64,000 nt of DNA from Watersipora subatra (GCF_963576615.1 NC_088708.1:8246001-8310000); one strand, 5' to 3'; positions 35,401 to 46,832 are shown, numbered from the stretch's first letter. Notes: a model not told the origin generated them from the sequence alone. Translations and numbers: made by a program.

Positions 35401-36099
35401 TTATTTATGGGTTGATAAAGATTTACTAAGTTTTTATTGGCTGTTGCATTCTGAAAAGTGAGTCAAATTTTATAGATATGCAAGAATTTATAAAAATGCA
35501 TGGAAGCATACTTGAATTTTGAACCGAAATGTTTGATCCATGAAAATTGTTTCAGCAGTACCAAGCCAAACCTAACGCAGACAAACCTCAACGCAAAAAG
35601 CTTGATACATTAAAATCATTATACACGCTTGTTGTAGCAAATCATTAAGTAAAACTACACTGAAATTTGTTCTATTTGTTCCACGGCCTAAAAACCTATA
35701 GTGCTTCGCTAAAGTAGATGCTTATGTAAACCATGTGACAGACAAATTATGTGTTAAGAACTAAACTAATAAAGTAACCTTTACTATAATAAGAGATGTA
35801 TTTGTCTGTCCAAAGCCATGGTAGGAATTTAGCAAAAAAATTACTTAGTGCAGGATTTGAACTCATGCCACGTACCACATTACACAGACAACTTAATCCC
35901 TGCACCAGTCATACACCTCCAGGTAATGAATAGTTGTGTGGGTAGTTATTCTCTGCTTTTTTTGGCACACCTGATAATCTCACTGTGCACACCAGACTGC
36001 ATAGATACTAGATCACTAAAAACAGACTCCTATTGGTAATTTGCCTCACAGACATCTAATTTAAACATTGCAATGTAAAGTAGAGGCTGTGACAGTTAT
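29406..36099. other. gene-poor intergenic stretch
   Basis: 6.7 kb without an exon I can support. The 91-codon frame at 33613-33888 has an ATG and mixed composition but no family or splice context. A tRNA-like SINE remnant is at 35840-35925. Confidence 0.45.
35840..35925 (-). repeat. tRNA-derived SINE-like remnant
   Basis: On the minus strand GACTGGTGCAGGGATTAAG resembles a Pol III A box, and about 35 bases on GAGTTCAAATCC matches the B box, followed by TGCACT closing a tRNA-like acceptor. The fold is too degenerate for a functional tRNA, so a SINE head or tRNA pseudogene is the better call. Confidence 0.4.
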
Positions 36100-36772
36100 G
36101 GTATAACTAGTGCTGGATAACGATTCGAGTGCATTCGGTTTTTTGATAGTTGTTCTCTCTCGGTTTATCGATTCAGAAGGAAAAGACAACTGCGTATAAA
36201 CCAAATTTTACATCACGATTCGATTCAGTCTTTGCGCATGCCCACGCAGCAGCTTCCAAAGCAAAGTTTCGTGAGGACAAGGATCGGTCAGAAAATGTGT
36301 TTAGAGTTTTTTTCATCCAAATTGTAGCAATAGTCTTGACTCTTCTCAATTTAACTCATGTAATGTTTTGTAGTTAAGAGACTCATAATTGTAATAACTT
36401 ATTATGGTATTAATCTTCATTGATTGTATTGGTCCTGAGCATATTGTAATTTCTTATTTATATTTATTCAATTGTTTTTAATTTAATTAAATTGATTCAT
36501 TAAATTTTAAAAAGGATAACATTTTTCAAATTGAAATGGTTAATTAATATTAATATAATTGAAAATGACACCATTACTTAAACATTTTTTGCAAGTATTA
36601 ATTATTAGTTTATTATCTATTAATAAATATACAAATCTCGGTTCGATGCGGTTCATAATGCCCATATGAGTAAACCGAAGTAACAAATGAAGATTCGGTT
36701 TTATTCAGTTTTCAGGAAAAAACAACTCTGAAATTGAATGCATAGTAGACATCGAACAGCTCTAGGTATAAC
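36100..36772. mobile_element. non-autonomous hAT element with 8-bp TSD
   Basis: The element spans 36108-36764 (657 bp), flanked by identical 8-bp duplications GGTATAAC at 36100-36107 and 36765-36772. The ends are TAGTGCTGGATAACGATTCG on the left and ATCGAACAGCTCTA on the right, a short imperfect inverted repeat typical of hAT elements (TAG.GCTG...CAGC.CTA). CGGTTT motifs recur inside both ends. No transposase is encoded. The exact target duplication shows a bona fide insertion. Confidence 0.9.
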
Positions 36773-37526
36773 TTACAGATATATTTACAGTCGTATAACT
36801 TACAGTACTCTAACTTAGACTAACTACAGTCTAAAATAACTAATTTACACATTTTTATTATTCTAGTGTTTTGTAAAATAACTTTTAAAAAAGTTTCTCA
36901 TTAGTTCAACTTGTAATAGAGCTGACCAACTGCTAATTAGATTTTGAGTAGAGAGTGATTGATCTGCTCTTACAGTTAAAAATGTTTTAGCTTTAGTTTG
37001 AAGTCAACCAGGTGCCATGGGTTAGGTGAGTAAAGAAAATCAACGTTGATATGTATCTGCCAAGCTATGCAATATTTATTTCCAAGTACTGCGCTAATAC
37101 TGGCAGTTTGCTAGCAGATTTGAGCAAGTTTCTACTATGTAGTGCAACTGCTGATGGGCCTACAGTAAATACCTGTTACACTCGGTAGATGTCACTATCC
37201 GTCTTAAGCTATTATTGTTGTTTTATTATAATATTAATATTTCTGATGAAGCTACCTTGAAAAATAGGAGCTTATACTGCTACTCCATGGTGTGTCTTTA
37301 CATTAACTTGATGTAATGTACGAGGTCTGATCCAAAAGTTCCCGGAATGGAGTTGTATACACTTGCATATTTGCACGATGGAAAAACCAACTGCAGCGTT
37401 TGCTGGGAAACATCTCCGGGGTGTTGTCACAAAATTTCAGGTTGCTAAACAACGCGCTCTCGTGTGAGCCGACGATATGTCAAGGTCTGTCAGGTGCATC
37501 CGATGTTTTTTAATTTTTTTATCGTC

Positions 37527-37985
37527 ATGTCTAATAAACTGGAACAGCGGATTTGCATTCAGTTTTGTGTGAAATTAGGGAAAACAAATACTCAGACAGT
37601 TGAAATGTTAACGATTGCTTTTGAAAGTGCTGCTCTAAATAAAACACAACTTTTTGAGTAGTACAAACGTTTTTGTGAAGACAGCACTGGAGATGACGCG
37701 AGGTCTGACAGACCAGCGTCATCAAGAACCTGCTTGTAAATCGACAGTGTGAGGTCACTAGTCATGGCAGATCGACGTTTAACCATTAGAGAGATATTTG
37801 GAGAGACTGGACTTAGTTTTGGAACTGTTTAAAAAGTTTTAACTGACAATTTAAACATGAGACGAGTCGTAGCAACGTTAGTGCCACGCTTGCTAACTGA
37901 TGACCAAAAAGTGCTCAGGATGCACGCTTGCAACGATCTTAAGGAAGCTTTCAGGAATGATCAAAACTCTATTTTGAAGGTCATA
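37527..37985 (+). pseudogene. mariner transposase N-terminal (HTH) region, broken
   Basis: Starting at MSNKLEQRICIQFCVKLGK (ATG 37528), one frame carries the helix-turn-helix DNA-binding part of a mariner-type transposase (TNTQTVEML, QLFE, then YKRFCEDSTGD, RSLVMADRRLTIREI, LTDDQKVLRM). Three in-frame stops interrupt it, after QLFE, after SSRTCL and after FGTV. The catalytic DDD region is absent: the sequence breaks at about 37985 into the inverted copy of the 5' end. It cannot make an active protein. Confidence 0.75.
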
Positions 37986-38108
37986 ATATCCTTGTTTTCC
38001 CAAATTTCACACAAAATTAAATGCAAATACACTGTTCCGGCTTATCAGACATTGACGATAAACCACGGGCTAGCCGGGTCACGCACTCAAGGATTTTCGC
38101 CACGCATA

Positions 38109-38142
38109 TACAAAACAAAAACAACGTTGTTTTTGTTTTGTA
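38109..38142. repeat. 34-bp perfect palindrome
   Basis: TACAAAACAAAAACAAC followed by its exact reverse complement, without a spacer. It sits near the centre of the inverted copy inside the mariner relic. Confidence 0.95.
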
Positions 38143-39108
38143 AACTTTTTTAAAAAGCGACGGATGCACCTGACAGACATTGACATATCGTCAGCTCACA
38201 TTAGAACGCATTGTCACAGCCATTGAACTTAAAACCCCTAGAATGGCAATCACGTGACTTTTACATTGATAGTGATACGTAATGCATGCGCCATATTGGA
38301 GAGCTAATCGTCTACTAGTTCCGTTTGTAAACAAACAGTGAAAAATGACAGAAACATACATGTTGAATAGTTATTTTCTAGCTGGGTGTTAATGAAAACT
38401 CCTCCTACACAATGTTTAGCGTGCCCTGATAGAAAAAACCTATTTACAACATATGGAGTGGGATATAATAAATGATAAGTAGATGTAAAATAGATTTTCG
38501 TGGACCATATTAGTCATACAAACTGTTGTATTACAGATGCATAAACCCAGCAAATAATATATTCAGGCAAAAAGCAACTGTTCCATTATATTAAAAATTT
38601 TATTACATATGCATAAACCATAATGGAGAAACTTAGCACATGAAGTATATCGATAAAAACAACACATATGCTGCCAAAACAGAAACCGTTTTCAAGATTC
38701 AAGTGCTAATAGCTCATGAATGTATGGTGTGTATAATACAGTATCTGTAAAAGATGGAATAAACTACTGCAACAACTAAACGGAAATTAAATACAGTTGT
38801 AATAGAGGATAATCAAAATAATGCAAACAAGGAAATGCAGGAATTAGTGTAATCAGATGATTAAACTTAAACATACACCTTACAAAAACTGTGTAAAAGG
38901 AGATTTGTACACCACTGAATATTGAGCCAAGGTGCATCAGAGTTTCTTAGAACTGAATCAGATTAGAAATAACAGCACAGCTACAGATGAATATTACAGT
39001 GATTGCATTGTTACTGGCCTTTAAAAAGTACTGCTTTAGTATTTTATGCCGCAAAGATGCACCTTGCAGTTTGAATGTAGGATTTTAGCATAATGATGCT
39101 GTCGGAGA

Positions 39109-39679
39109 TCATAAAACGACTGAATAAGGTTTTTCATCAATGACGCAGTGGTTGGATATGCCATCTGCTGTGTCCGTAAGGTGTTTCCCAAGGCATAGCA
39201 CATCACTAGATCCTACACTACTGATAACATGCACCACACAATGGAGTGGATCTGGCTTTGCATTAATACGAAAGTATCGATCTGCAAGTAGCAGGATCCT
39301 GATGACACTGTCTGATGGACGCACCAATCCTCCATTGTTTTGTAGCTCGAGTAGAGTATAGAGATGTAGGTACTGGATACTTGACGTAGTGGTAACCAGC
39401 GACTGACAGCCAATGTCACGTGACAGCACTTTAGTTAGCTTTTGCACAATGTAGCCAGCTATATAGACTATACTGTTACCTATAACAGAAATTTGACATC
39501 TGAAATCATTGTGAGATCCACAAACTGATCAACTTCTGGAGTAGCCTGTATGATGAGAATCTCATTTTGAGCAGAAACATTACCTGCCTTACCAGCATCT
39601 GATTTTGCACCACATTTGTTGATAAGTTTGCGAAAGGTAGCCTTAAACTGAGTAACAGTAGGATTATCATCCCAACCAC
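39109..39679 (-). pseudogene. P-element/THAP9-like transposase C-terminal fragment
   Basis: Minus strand. The first part (39679-39480) follows a TTTGTTTAG acceptor and reads GGWDDNPTVTQFKATFRKL then a Cys/Gly loop. The second part (about 39474-39109) has VYIAGYIVQKLTKVLS and GGLVRPSDSVIRILL. Order and motifs (NPT..QF...FR.L, Y.AGY...KL, GGL..PSD.V) are those of the C-terminal end of P-element-type transposases. The two parts are in different frames across about 39475-39480, so the copy is frame-shifted. The N-terminal THAP and catalytic regions are not seen. Confidence 0.7.
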
Positions 39680-39984
39680 CTAAACAAAGCATCAATTATA
39701 ACAATTACTTAAAATCAACAAAAATTAATGTCTTATTCACATCAACATAATACCCTTAAGATACAACAATACAACTAATGAAATAAGCGAAAATAAAACA
39801 GGTCAAAATGCTACCATATCGCTATGTAAAATAACATAATGGTTTGTAGTTCCTAAATATTAATATAATAAAAAATTCAACTTAAATAATAAAAACCCTT
39901 CGTTCTGAAAGAAGAAAAAGTTTACTCACTAGCTTATAAATTTATCTAATCATCGACAACATATAGTCAAACTCGTGCACTCAG

Positions 39985-40056
39985 TAGTGACACCAATGAT
40001 TTACAGCCCCCCCTCAAGGGGGCCTGTATGTGGGGGCTATATATCATTGATGACAC
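39985..40056. repeat. hairpin-forming inverted repeat with G/C run
   Basis: AATGATTTACAGCCCCCC on the left pairs with GGGGGCTATATATCATT on the right, extended outwards by imperfect AGTGACACC/GATGACACT pairing, around a loop of about 20 bases. A compact 70-nt stem-loop. Confidence 0.8.
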
Positions 40057-40077
40057 TAATCGACTCTCACTCACCCA

Positions 40078-40185
40078 GTGACTCGTGTAGTAGAACTAAC
40101 TAGTGGCAGTACTAACTAGTAGTAGCACAACTAGTAGTAGTCATAGACTTTAGCAATAGTAATAGAACTAGTAGTAGAAGTGACT
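40078..40185. repeat. degenerate CTAGTAGTA microsatellite
   Basis: Repeated ACTAGTAGTAG motifs with interruptions. Confidence 0.6.
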
Positions 40186-41283
40186 CACTTGTGAAATGTC
40201 ATGCCCTTTCCTTTGAAAGTCCATTCCTGCCGTTTTAGCAGTTTATGGAATAGCAATAGCACTGTGCCCCTACAGCCTTCTGTCTCTTATATAAATTATT
40301 AGTAGTAATCTCAGTAATATGTTCCTTTGATTTAGCGGTGTATTAGTGATCTTCCATAGCTGTTAAATCTGAAATTAGATTTCATTTTCACATTGAACAC
40401 AATGAAATTAACTCAAACGTTAACTGAACATGGCGTCGGCCGGATTTCCGTACTCGCGGATTACCTCTGCCATTCCAGGGGTTTTGAGTTCAATAGTCAC
40501 AGCAACCTGAAATTTTGTGACAACACTCCGGAGATGTTTCCCAGCAAACGCTGCAGTGGGTTTTTCCATCGTGCGAATTTGCAAGTGTATACAGCTCTGT
40601 TCCGGAACATTTTGGATCAGACCTCGTATGATGTGCGTGTAGATCAAGTAATGCACTCAGTGTTTTTAGCGCTTTTTCCAATACTTGGAGTTATCGCTCT
40701 TGTGTTATTACTGAACAAGCAACTTCTGCTTTGTATCCTAATGCCATGAACCTGAGATTTCTAGTATTTGCTGGTGCATAGCCCTGTATTATGTTGACAC
40801 TAATTGCATTATATTACTTATTCCTTTCTGGCTGAAAAAGCTATGAAAGTTGAGTTTGCTTGGGCGTCTGTTAGCTTTTGATAAAACATTTCAGTAGCCT
40901 TTCAAGAAAATAAACTTATTGAATAAGTCACCGACAGCTATAATATCATGTAGTTGGATTTGTGGTATCACTGCTAAATCATGGTATAGTAATTCCTTAT
41001 ATACGAGCAATTGATTGCCAGCCTGGGAGAGTATAAATGAGGTAATGACACAAATCCAATGATAGAGGAATGCTAACATCTTTTACATGTTTGATGCTAC
41101 GATACACTTTTTACCAAAAATTGTAAAAATTTAGTTGGAAATAAAATAAACTTAAACTTGAAAAATAAATTATTGTTGATAAAATCATCAGAATAAGAAG
41201 GAAGATAGAGCGAAGCTATAACTCGTTGCTAAAATGCAAGATGGAGACAAAAGTGACTGACTCTCCTAGTATTTAGTTATTGG

Positions 41284-41366
41284 CTAGTGATGACCTTGAG
41301 GGAGAAGTAAGTTGCTGTTTACTTTGGACCCAACTGCTGCCATTTGACCATCTTCGTCAGCTCCAT
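41284..41366 (-). CDS. Shab: Kv2 channel exon 4 (terminal)
   Basis: The acceptor is ACTATATATTGTAG on the minus strand, adjoining 41366. Two bases complete an Asp codon opened in exon 3, then GADEDGQMAAVGSKVNSNL, LLPQGHH and TAG at 41286-41284. The phase match (1 into 2) and clean open frame support it. The exon gives the channel an acidic, then Ser/Leu-rich tail of only 27 residues. No similarity to the vertebrate Kv2 proximal restriction and clustering segment is visible. Confidence 0.6.
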
Positions 41367-42199
41367 CTACAATATATAGTTCAACTGACAGCATTTGCTT
41401 TAGTCGTGGCTCAGCTTGAAAATGGCTAATTCAGTTATAAAATATCTAGTTCAATTCACGATAGTGTTAAAAAATATTTTTGGATATTCTTACACATTGC
41501 TTTTGCGTTTTGAAAAGAATTTTGGAATTGTCTGCTTTAAAAAGCGACAGGGTTAGGGTGCATACTCTGTAACCAACAGGCTAAAGCTAAAGGTCAAAAA
41601 AAGCATCTAATTACATATGCTTTTATGTTTTGTTTATACATTCCTCACACCTAATAATAAGTATTCACACTTTCTCTTTTCAGATAATGTTCTTGATGAA
41701 AGGTTAGTTATAAGAGTTATCTGCCCAATGAATCTACAAAAACAGGTGACTCTTTGGACTTGACATTTTATTAAATAAATATATCTTTTTGGCCAAGAAA
41801 ATAAGTGATGATTTTTTGCATCGCAATATATTATATAATTTTGTTCTGCTTTGTGTTGTATGAGTTTTTTTGTGTTGTATGAGTTTTTTTGTGTTGACAA
41901 CTACAACCTTATCACAAAATGGTAAGCGGTTTGTTTAAGCACCAGGCCTGCTGCCAAAAGTTGCTGCTGCTAAATTTTCCGCGCAACATAAAATTGGACA
42001 ACATTAACTTAATATGGCTGTTGACATAAAAAATTATTTTATGTTTACAGTACCACATTGTACCATTTTGATTACTATATTATGCAGCTATATTAAATTG
42101 CCCTCGCGTGATGACTTGTCTAAAGAGATATCTTCTTTCATACATTAATTGGGCAGACAGCTCTAGTATGATCATTTTTGGGGAGATATTTTAAGATAC

Positions 42200-42296
42200 C
42201 TTCAACAAACTCCAAGCCAATAGTTGCTTCAGTATCGTCAGTGCTTGGTTCTACCAAACTGTATTTGAACTCATTCGATAGCTTCTTTTTACTCTC
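42200..42296 (-). CDS. Shab: Kv2 channel exon 3
   Basis: The acceptor is CTCTTTTTGTAG on the minus strand, adjoining 42296. The donor is GAAG|GTATCT after 42200. It is 97 nt, entering in phase 0 from exon 2 and leaving in phase 1. It reads ESKKKLSNEFKYSLVEPS then TDDTEATIGLEFVE, a charged cytoplasmic tail. The strong acceptor and phase agreement on both sides support it. Confidence 0.7.
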
Positions 42297-42439
42297 CTAC
42301 AAAAAGAGTGGGGTGAAAAGCTGATTCTAGGCTATTCCTTGAATGTAAATATTTCAATATAAAAAACAGAACAAATGTGTAATGCCAAATAACCAATTAC
42401 TATACACTAAATTATATAGAACGATAATTTCTAATTGCA

Positions 42440-42770
42440 GTTTGTCAATAGCTGACTAGATCCTGTAGTAAGATAGTACTCTGGCTAAGAGCTGACCAAA
42501 TGCTGCAGCCAATCAGTAGTACCCTGGCTAAAAATTGACCAGATACTGCAGCCAGGTAGTAGTACCCTGGTTAACAACTGACCAGATACTGCAGCCAGGT
42601 AGTAGTACCCTGGTTAACAACTGACCAGATACTGCAGCCAAGTAGTAGTACAATAGTTAACAACTGACCAGATACTTCAGGCAAGCAGTAGTACCCTAAT
42701 TAACAACTGAGCAGATGCTGCAGCCAAGCAGTTACTGTAGTACCCTGGCTTTTGACTGACTAGATGCTGC
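42440..42770. repeat. 43-bp minisatellite in Kv2 intron
   Basis: About seven imperfect units of GACCAGATACTGCAGCCAGG followed by TAGTAGTACCCTGGTTAACA and ACT, between Kv2 exons 2 and 3. Confidence 0.9.
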
Positions 42771-43256
42771 AGTTGTGCAATAGAAAATGCCTTATTCATG
42801 TTTAACTATTAAGGTGATGAGCTTAAACATCTTAAAGGAAACATACAGGCATCACTTCATGTGTTAATAAAATTGAGCCTCTGCAGGTAAGCTATGACAT
42901 GGTTATTGTTGTTCCCCGCAATTTTTAGTACACATTTGAAACCCAAGTTTCTACTCATTCTGTAGCAGTTGATTAAAACAAAACTTCCGTAGAATGCTGG
43001 TGAAGCGCAAGCTTGTGCATATTTCAGAGCTTGTGCTTAACCAATAATCAAACGTTTTAGTGCTACTCTCCGCAGCAGGCACTGTAAAAGAAAATAGTAT
43101 TTTATAATTTGAGCAACTCTGATAGGAAGGCGCAAGGCTTGATGTACTAACAGTAGCTAAAGCAATGAACTAATTGATGGCTAATGTTAGCTAGCTAATG
43201 GGTACCATTATATTGATATGAATAAGAGGAGATCTGCAGTCGTAGTACATGCTCAC

Positions 43257-44162
43257 CTTCACATGACCTTGTGAAGGAACTCGCAACTCTATTTGTTCTG
43301 TTTGGAATGCCTGCTTGTCATCATCAAGTGCTGGTGTTACTACCTCTGTCACCGCAGTAAAAGCGTCGCCCATTGTTTGATTTGATACGCTGAGCTTGTT
43401 CTTCTTCAGTTTTATCATTTCTAGACGCTTCCTTGCTTTCTCATCTCTCACTTGGTCTTTGTAAAACTCAGCAAAGTTGTTAACAATTATTGGAATAGGG
43501 AGAGCTATAACCAGAACTCCACATATGCAACAAGCGGCTCCCACCAGCTGTCCAAACGGACTTTTTGGTACAATATCTCCATAGCCGACCGTTGTCACAG
43601 TGATTACAGCCCACCAAAAAGAGTCAGGAATGCTCGTGAATTTTGTGCCCTCTAGATCTTTTTCAGCGAAGTATGCGAGACTAGAGAACAATAGAACTGT
43701 TATTGCTAAAAACATCATGAGTAGCCCTAGTTCCTTGTAACTTCTCTGCAATGTGTAGCCTAGAGACTGCAGACCAGTAGAGTGTCGGGCTAGTTTGAGT
43801 ACCCGCAAAACTCTGAGAATACGAAAGATTTGCACAGCTTTTCGTACCGTTGTAAATTGTATGCTGCTTTTTGTATTTTCTGAATGCTCAAGGCCTTTAG
43901 AGAGGTAATACGGAAGAATAGCGAGTAAGTCAATGATGTTCAAAAACCCTTTGAAAAATTTCCATTTATTAGGTGAGGACCATAGGCGGAGAAGGTATTC
44001 GAGAGTGAACCAAGCGATACAGACAGTTTCAACTGTGTCTAGTGTAGAATTATCTTCGTACTGCTCAGTCTGATCATTATATTCTCGCAGGTGAGGAAGG
44101 GTGTTGAGCGTCAGTCCAATGGTCGAGAGGACGATAAACAGTATGGATATGATGACAACCAC
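43257..44162 (-). CDS. Shab: Shab/Kv2 voltage-gated K+ channel, exon 2 (S1-S6 core)
   Basis: Membrane core of a delayed-rectifier potassium channel. The acceptor is AATGTTTGCAG on the minus strand and the donor is AAG|GTGAGC after 43257. It is 302 codons, phase 0 at both ends. Numbering from the candidate ATG in exon 1: S1 from residue 209 ([19 protein letters not shown]), S2-S3 at about 249-295, S4 with R322, R325, R328, K331 and R334 at three-residue spacing, S4-S5 linker [12 protein letters not shown], filter TVGYGD at 399-404, S6 with PIP at 430-432 followed by [10 protein letters not shown]. The filter, the PIP bend and IIVNNF identify Kv2 rather than Kv1 (PVP), Kv3 or Kv4. The block around MGDAF (472-476) matches the MKDAF segment behind S6 of vertebrate Kv2. 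It joins exon 1 directly before S1. Confidence 0.97.
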
Positions 44163-44286
44163 CTGCAAACATTAGCGCATAGGCGAGTGTCAAGAGAAAC
44201 AATTCACTGGATAGGGTGGTGGATCAAACAGCCTAAGGTTTTGGTTAGGAATGCCAAAGATACTAAGGCAACTGCTCCTTACTAAA

Positions 44287-45204
44287 CTTAAAAGTTGACT
44301 TGCAACAAAATTCGCATTACAGTTATTTGGTAACAAAAGATTCGCCATGTTTTACTCTGCTGTGTTTTAGGTGCAAAATATGTGGAAATGTGATTACAAG
44401 CGCTTAAAAGCTCAAAAACGAACAGTTATTCGCCGCCATCACGAAACTGCCATAGATTGGAATCAATAAATTTCTCTGACGTACTCAAACAATTTGGTTA
44501 TTGTTTTGACACATGATGTTATCACGTGAATTGAAAGGCCAAGAAAAGGCTCAATATAACACTACTGGTAGCGCTAGTTTATGACAAACACTTGGGTTTT
44601 ACCGAAGACCCCATATCAAATATAGATGCTCGCTACTTTACAGTTTTGTTTTGGCTTGGTCTAATCATCTAGTTGTAATCTGATCATGTGACACATACTT
44701 CCTGCCAAACAGCGTGAATAATTTTTGCAGCATTTTTCGACTATTACAGGTGACCAGCAGGCTCATCATGTTTATCAGAGGATGATATGCATCTCTTCGA
44801 GCTAAGGTTAAAAATTAAACGAATTTTCATGCTAGGTTTTGAAATATCATTGCTCACAGTGACAGCATTACAATGATGATGAAATAGACGTGTAAGAACA
44901 ATAGACACGGTTTTATTGAATGCGTGAAGTATATTTGTGAAAATATTTCGACGAATGAGGTTGCATGAAAGTGTAAACAGAAGCCATCTTGTGCAATTAT
45001 GTCCCATTCGAGCCGTTTTGGAAAAGGATTCTAATCTACGGCAGTTTTGTGACAGCGGCGATTAACTGTTCATTTTTTAGATTTTAGGAGCTTGTAATCA
45101 CATTTCCACATATTTTGCACCTAAAACACAGCAGAGTAAAACATGGCGAATCTTTTGGTACCAAATAACTGTAATGTAAATTTTGTTGCAAGTAAACCTT
45201 TAAC
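44287..45204. mobile_element. foldback element with about 180-bp arms
   Basis: The left arm 44287-44470 is the inverted copy of the right arm 45026-45204. Shared blocks include TTGCAACAAAATT, ATTACAGTTATTTGGTA and TCTGCTGTGTTTTAGGTGCA. The loop of about 555 bp contains an 87-codon minus-strand frame without known motifs. A solo arm lies at 899-1054. The element ends 125 bp upstream of the Kv2 exon 2 acceptor, inside intron 1. Confidence 0.75.
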
Positions 45205-46832
45205 AGTATGCGTAAGATGATCCAGACTACTCTTTGCCATATATGGAAGAGACAACTCCTCAATAATGACTAGTACAGATGGAGACTAGCTTTGATGGTT
45301 GCTGTGTTGAGAAGGTGTTGAATTTGAAGGAGTAGCTAGGTAAAGCAAAACTCTAATACGAATTGCAATTTAATCATAGAAGTCTTGCTTCCATTATTAC
45401 AATTGTACGCTAATCAATAATATTCCTGCAAATTTATTACATAGATGGATCCCGAAACAGGCAGCAGTGGTTAGGTTAGTAACAATGCTAACGAGTCGGA
45501 ATAAATGACCTATAAATACATAGTGTGATGTATTTAGCCTACTCGTCGGCAACACTAAGTAGGCTTTTTCGCTGCCTCATCAGTGATATAGTTTTAGCAG
45601 TTTACTTAGCCTAGCTGACTTGCTGACGCAGTCTACATCACAAAGTGCTCTGAAATTATTTATTCATATGTTGCACAATACCTACTAAATGCCCGTTTTT
45701 CAATGTGGAGTAATGAGGATAATGTCAACCTGATATGCTATTATGCAACAGCTACCAATTTCATATGACAGCGTACCCTAGATCAGTTGCAAGAAAATGG
45801 CAGCCAAAGAAAATGGTATTGCTTGTAGCCCGAGAGTTATAAACTCTTGTTTTTTATTTTTTAGAAATACATGTATCAAATAATTGTTGCGTTACCGCAA
45901 TGCATAAGAACTGGAGTTATACACAGCCGATGCGGAGCATATAAGTGTAACATTGTGTAGACACTATAAACATTTTCACATAACAATGAGTTACGACTTG
46001 AAGACTCACTCAAATGGTTTATTTATATCTGCATTGGCATTTCTGTAAAGGGTATGTCAGTCCAAAACTGCGTCAGTCACCGCAGTAGTGTTGGTATGTG
46101 GAAAGACATTGTATGTTATCCAATTTATAAGACAAATAACATGAAGGCTTAAGGCGTTAGTTCACGGTTTACTTTTCTCTCACTCAGTACAGCACAAAGT
46201 ATCATTTTTACTCATGCCTAATTCTATGAACAGAGAATTTAATGCTGCTCTATTTGTGTTGAGAGGTTTTATATCCTGTCATGCTGCCTGTAGACAACTC
46301 TAGTTGATTGTGTACATAATAGTGGCAGCGTGTGAATGGAATTCTACAATGCTGTCACAATGTAATACTTCAATTTTATATTTATATTATTATCTTGTCT
46401 ACACATTAAGTAAGTAATACTATGTGTTGAGATAAACCGGATGAATTGACTTTGAAGCAGTGGCATGACAGGCAAGAGTAGTGGCATGACAGGCAAGAGC
46501 GAGTGACATGACAAATGTTTAGAAGCATGGTGATTGCAGCTACATATATCATTGATGCTGACACATTTTTTGTTGAAATATGAGCATGCCGTTGATCTCA
46601 GTTTAAAGTAGGTGTCAGACAACAATTGTTACTTACAGCTTTGCGATACATTTATAAAAATCCACACAAAAAAACAAAAGAGTGGATAAAGAAGATAATT
46701 CCAAGAAGCAATTCATGCATGACTTACATTTGATTGACACTGTAAGCTATTTTAGCTTACTGAGTGATTGCTAAGGCTAGTATATCTGTGGTTTCAAATA
46801 TTAATTGATTTCATTATCCACACCATTTCTGG

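Larger units (their letters stand above)
37319..40628. mobile_element. rearranged mariner-type element, paired 130-bp ends
   Basis: TA followed by CGAGGTCTGATCCAAAAGTT at 37319 is repeated as the reverse complement ending ...GGATCAGACCTCG then TA at 40628. Homology of the two ends extends over about 130 bp. Inside, 37452-37585 recurs in inverted orientation at about 37985-38213. The contents are a broken transposase N-terminus, a 34-bp palindrome, a P-element-like fragment and a hairpin. It could be one rearranged 3.3-kb element or two truncated copies facing each other. Confidence 0.65.

Noticed and set aside
41634-41900. 88-codon minus-strand frame between Kv2 exons 3 and 4
   Set aside because: AT-rich, no acceptor or donor in phase, and the Kv2 model is already continuous across it.
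42200-42296. FFAT-like VAP-binding motif in the Kv2 tail (LEFVEDGADE across exons 3-4)
   Set aside because: The acidic context is suggestive but the core does not match the EFFDAxE pattern at key positions.
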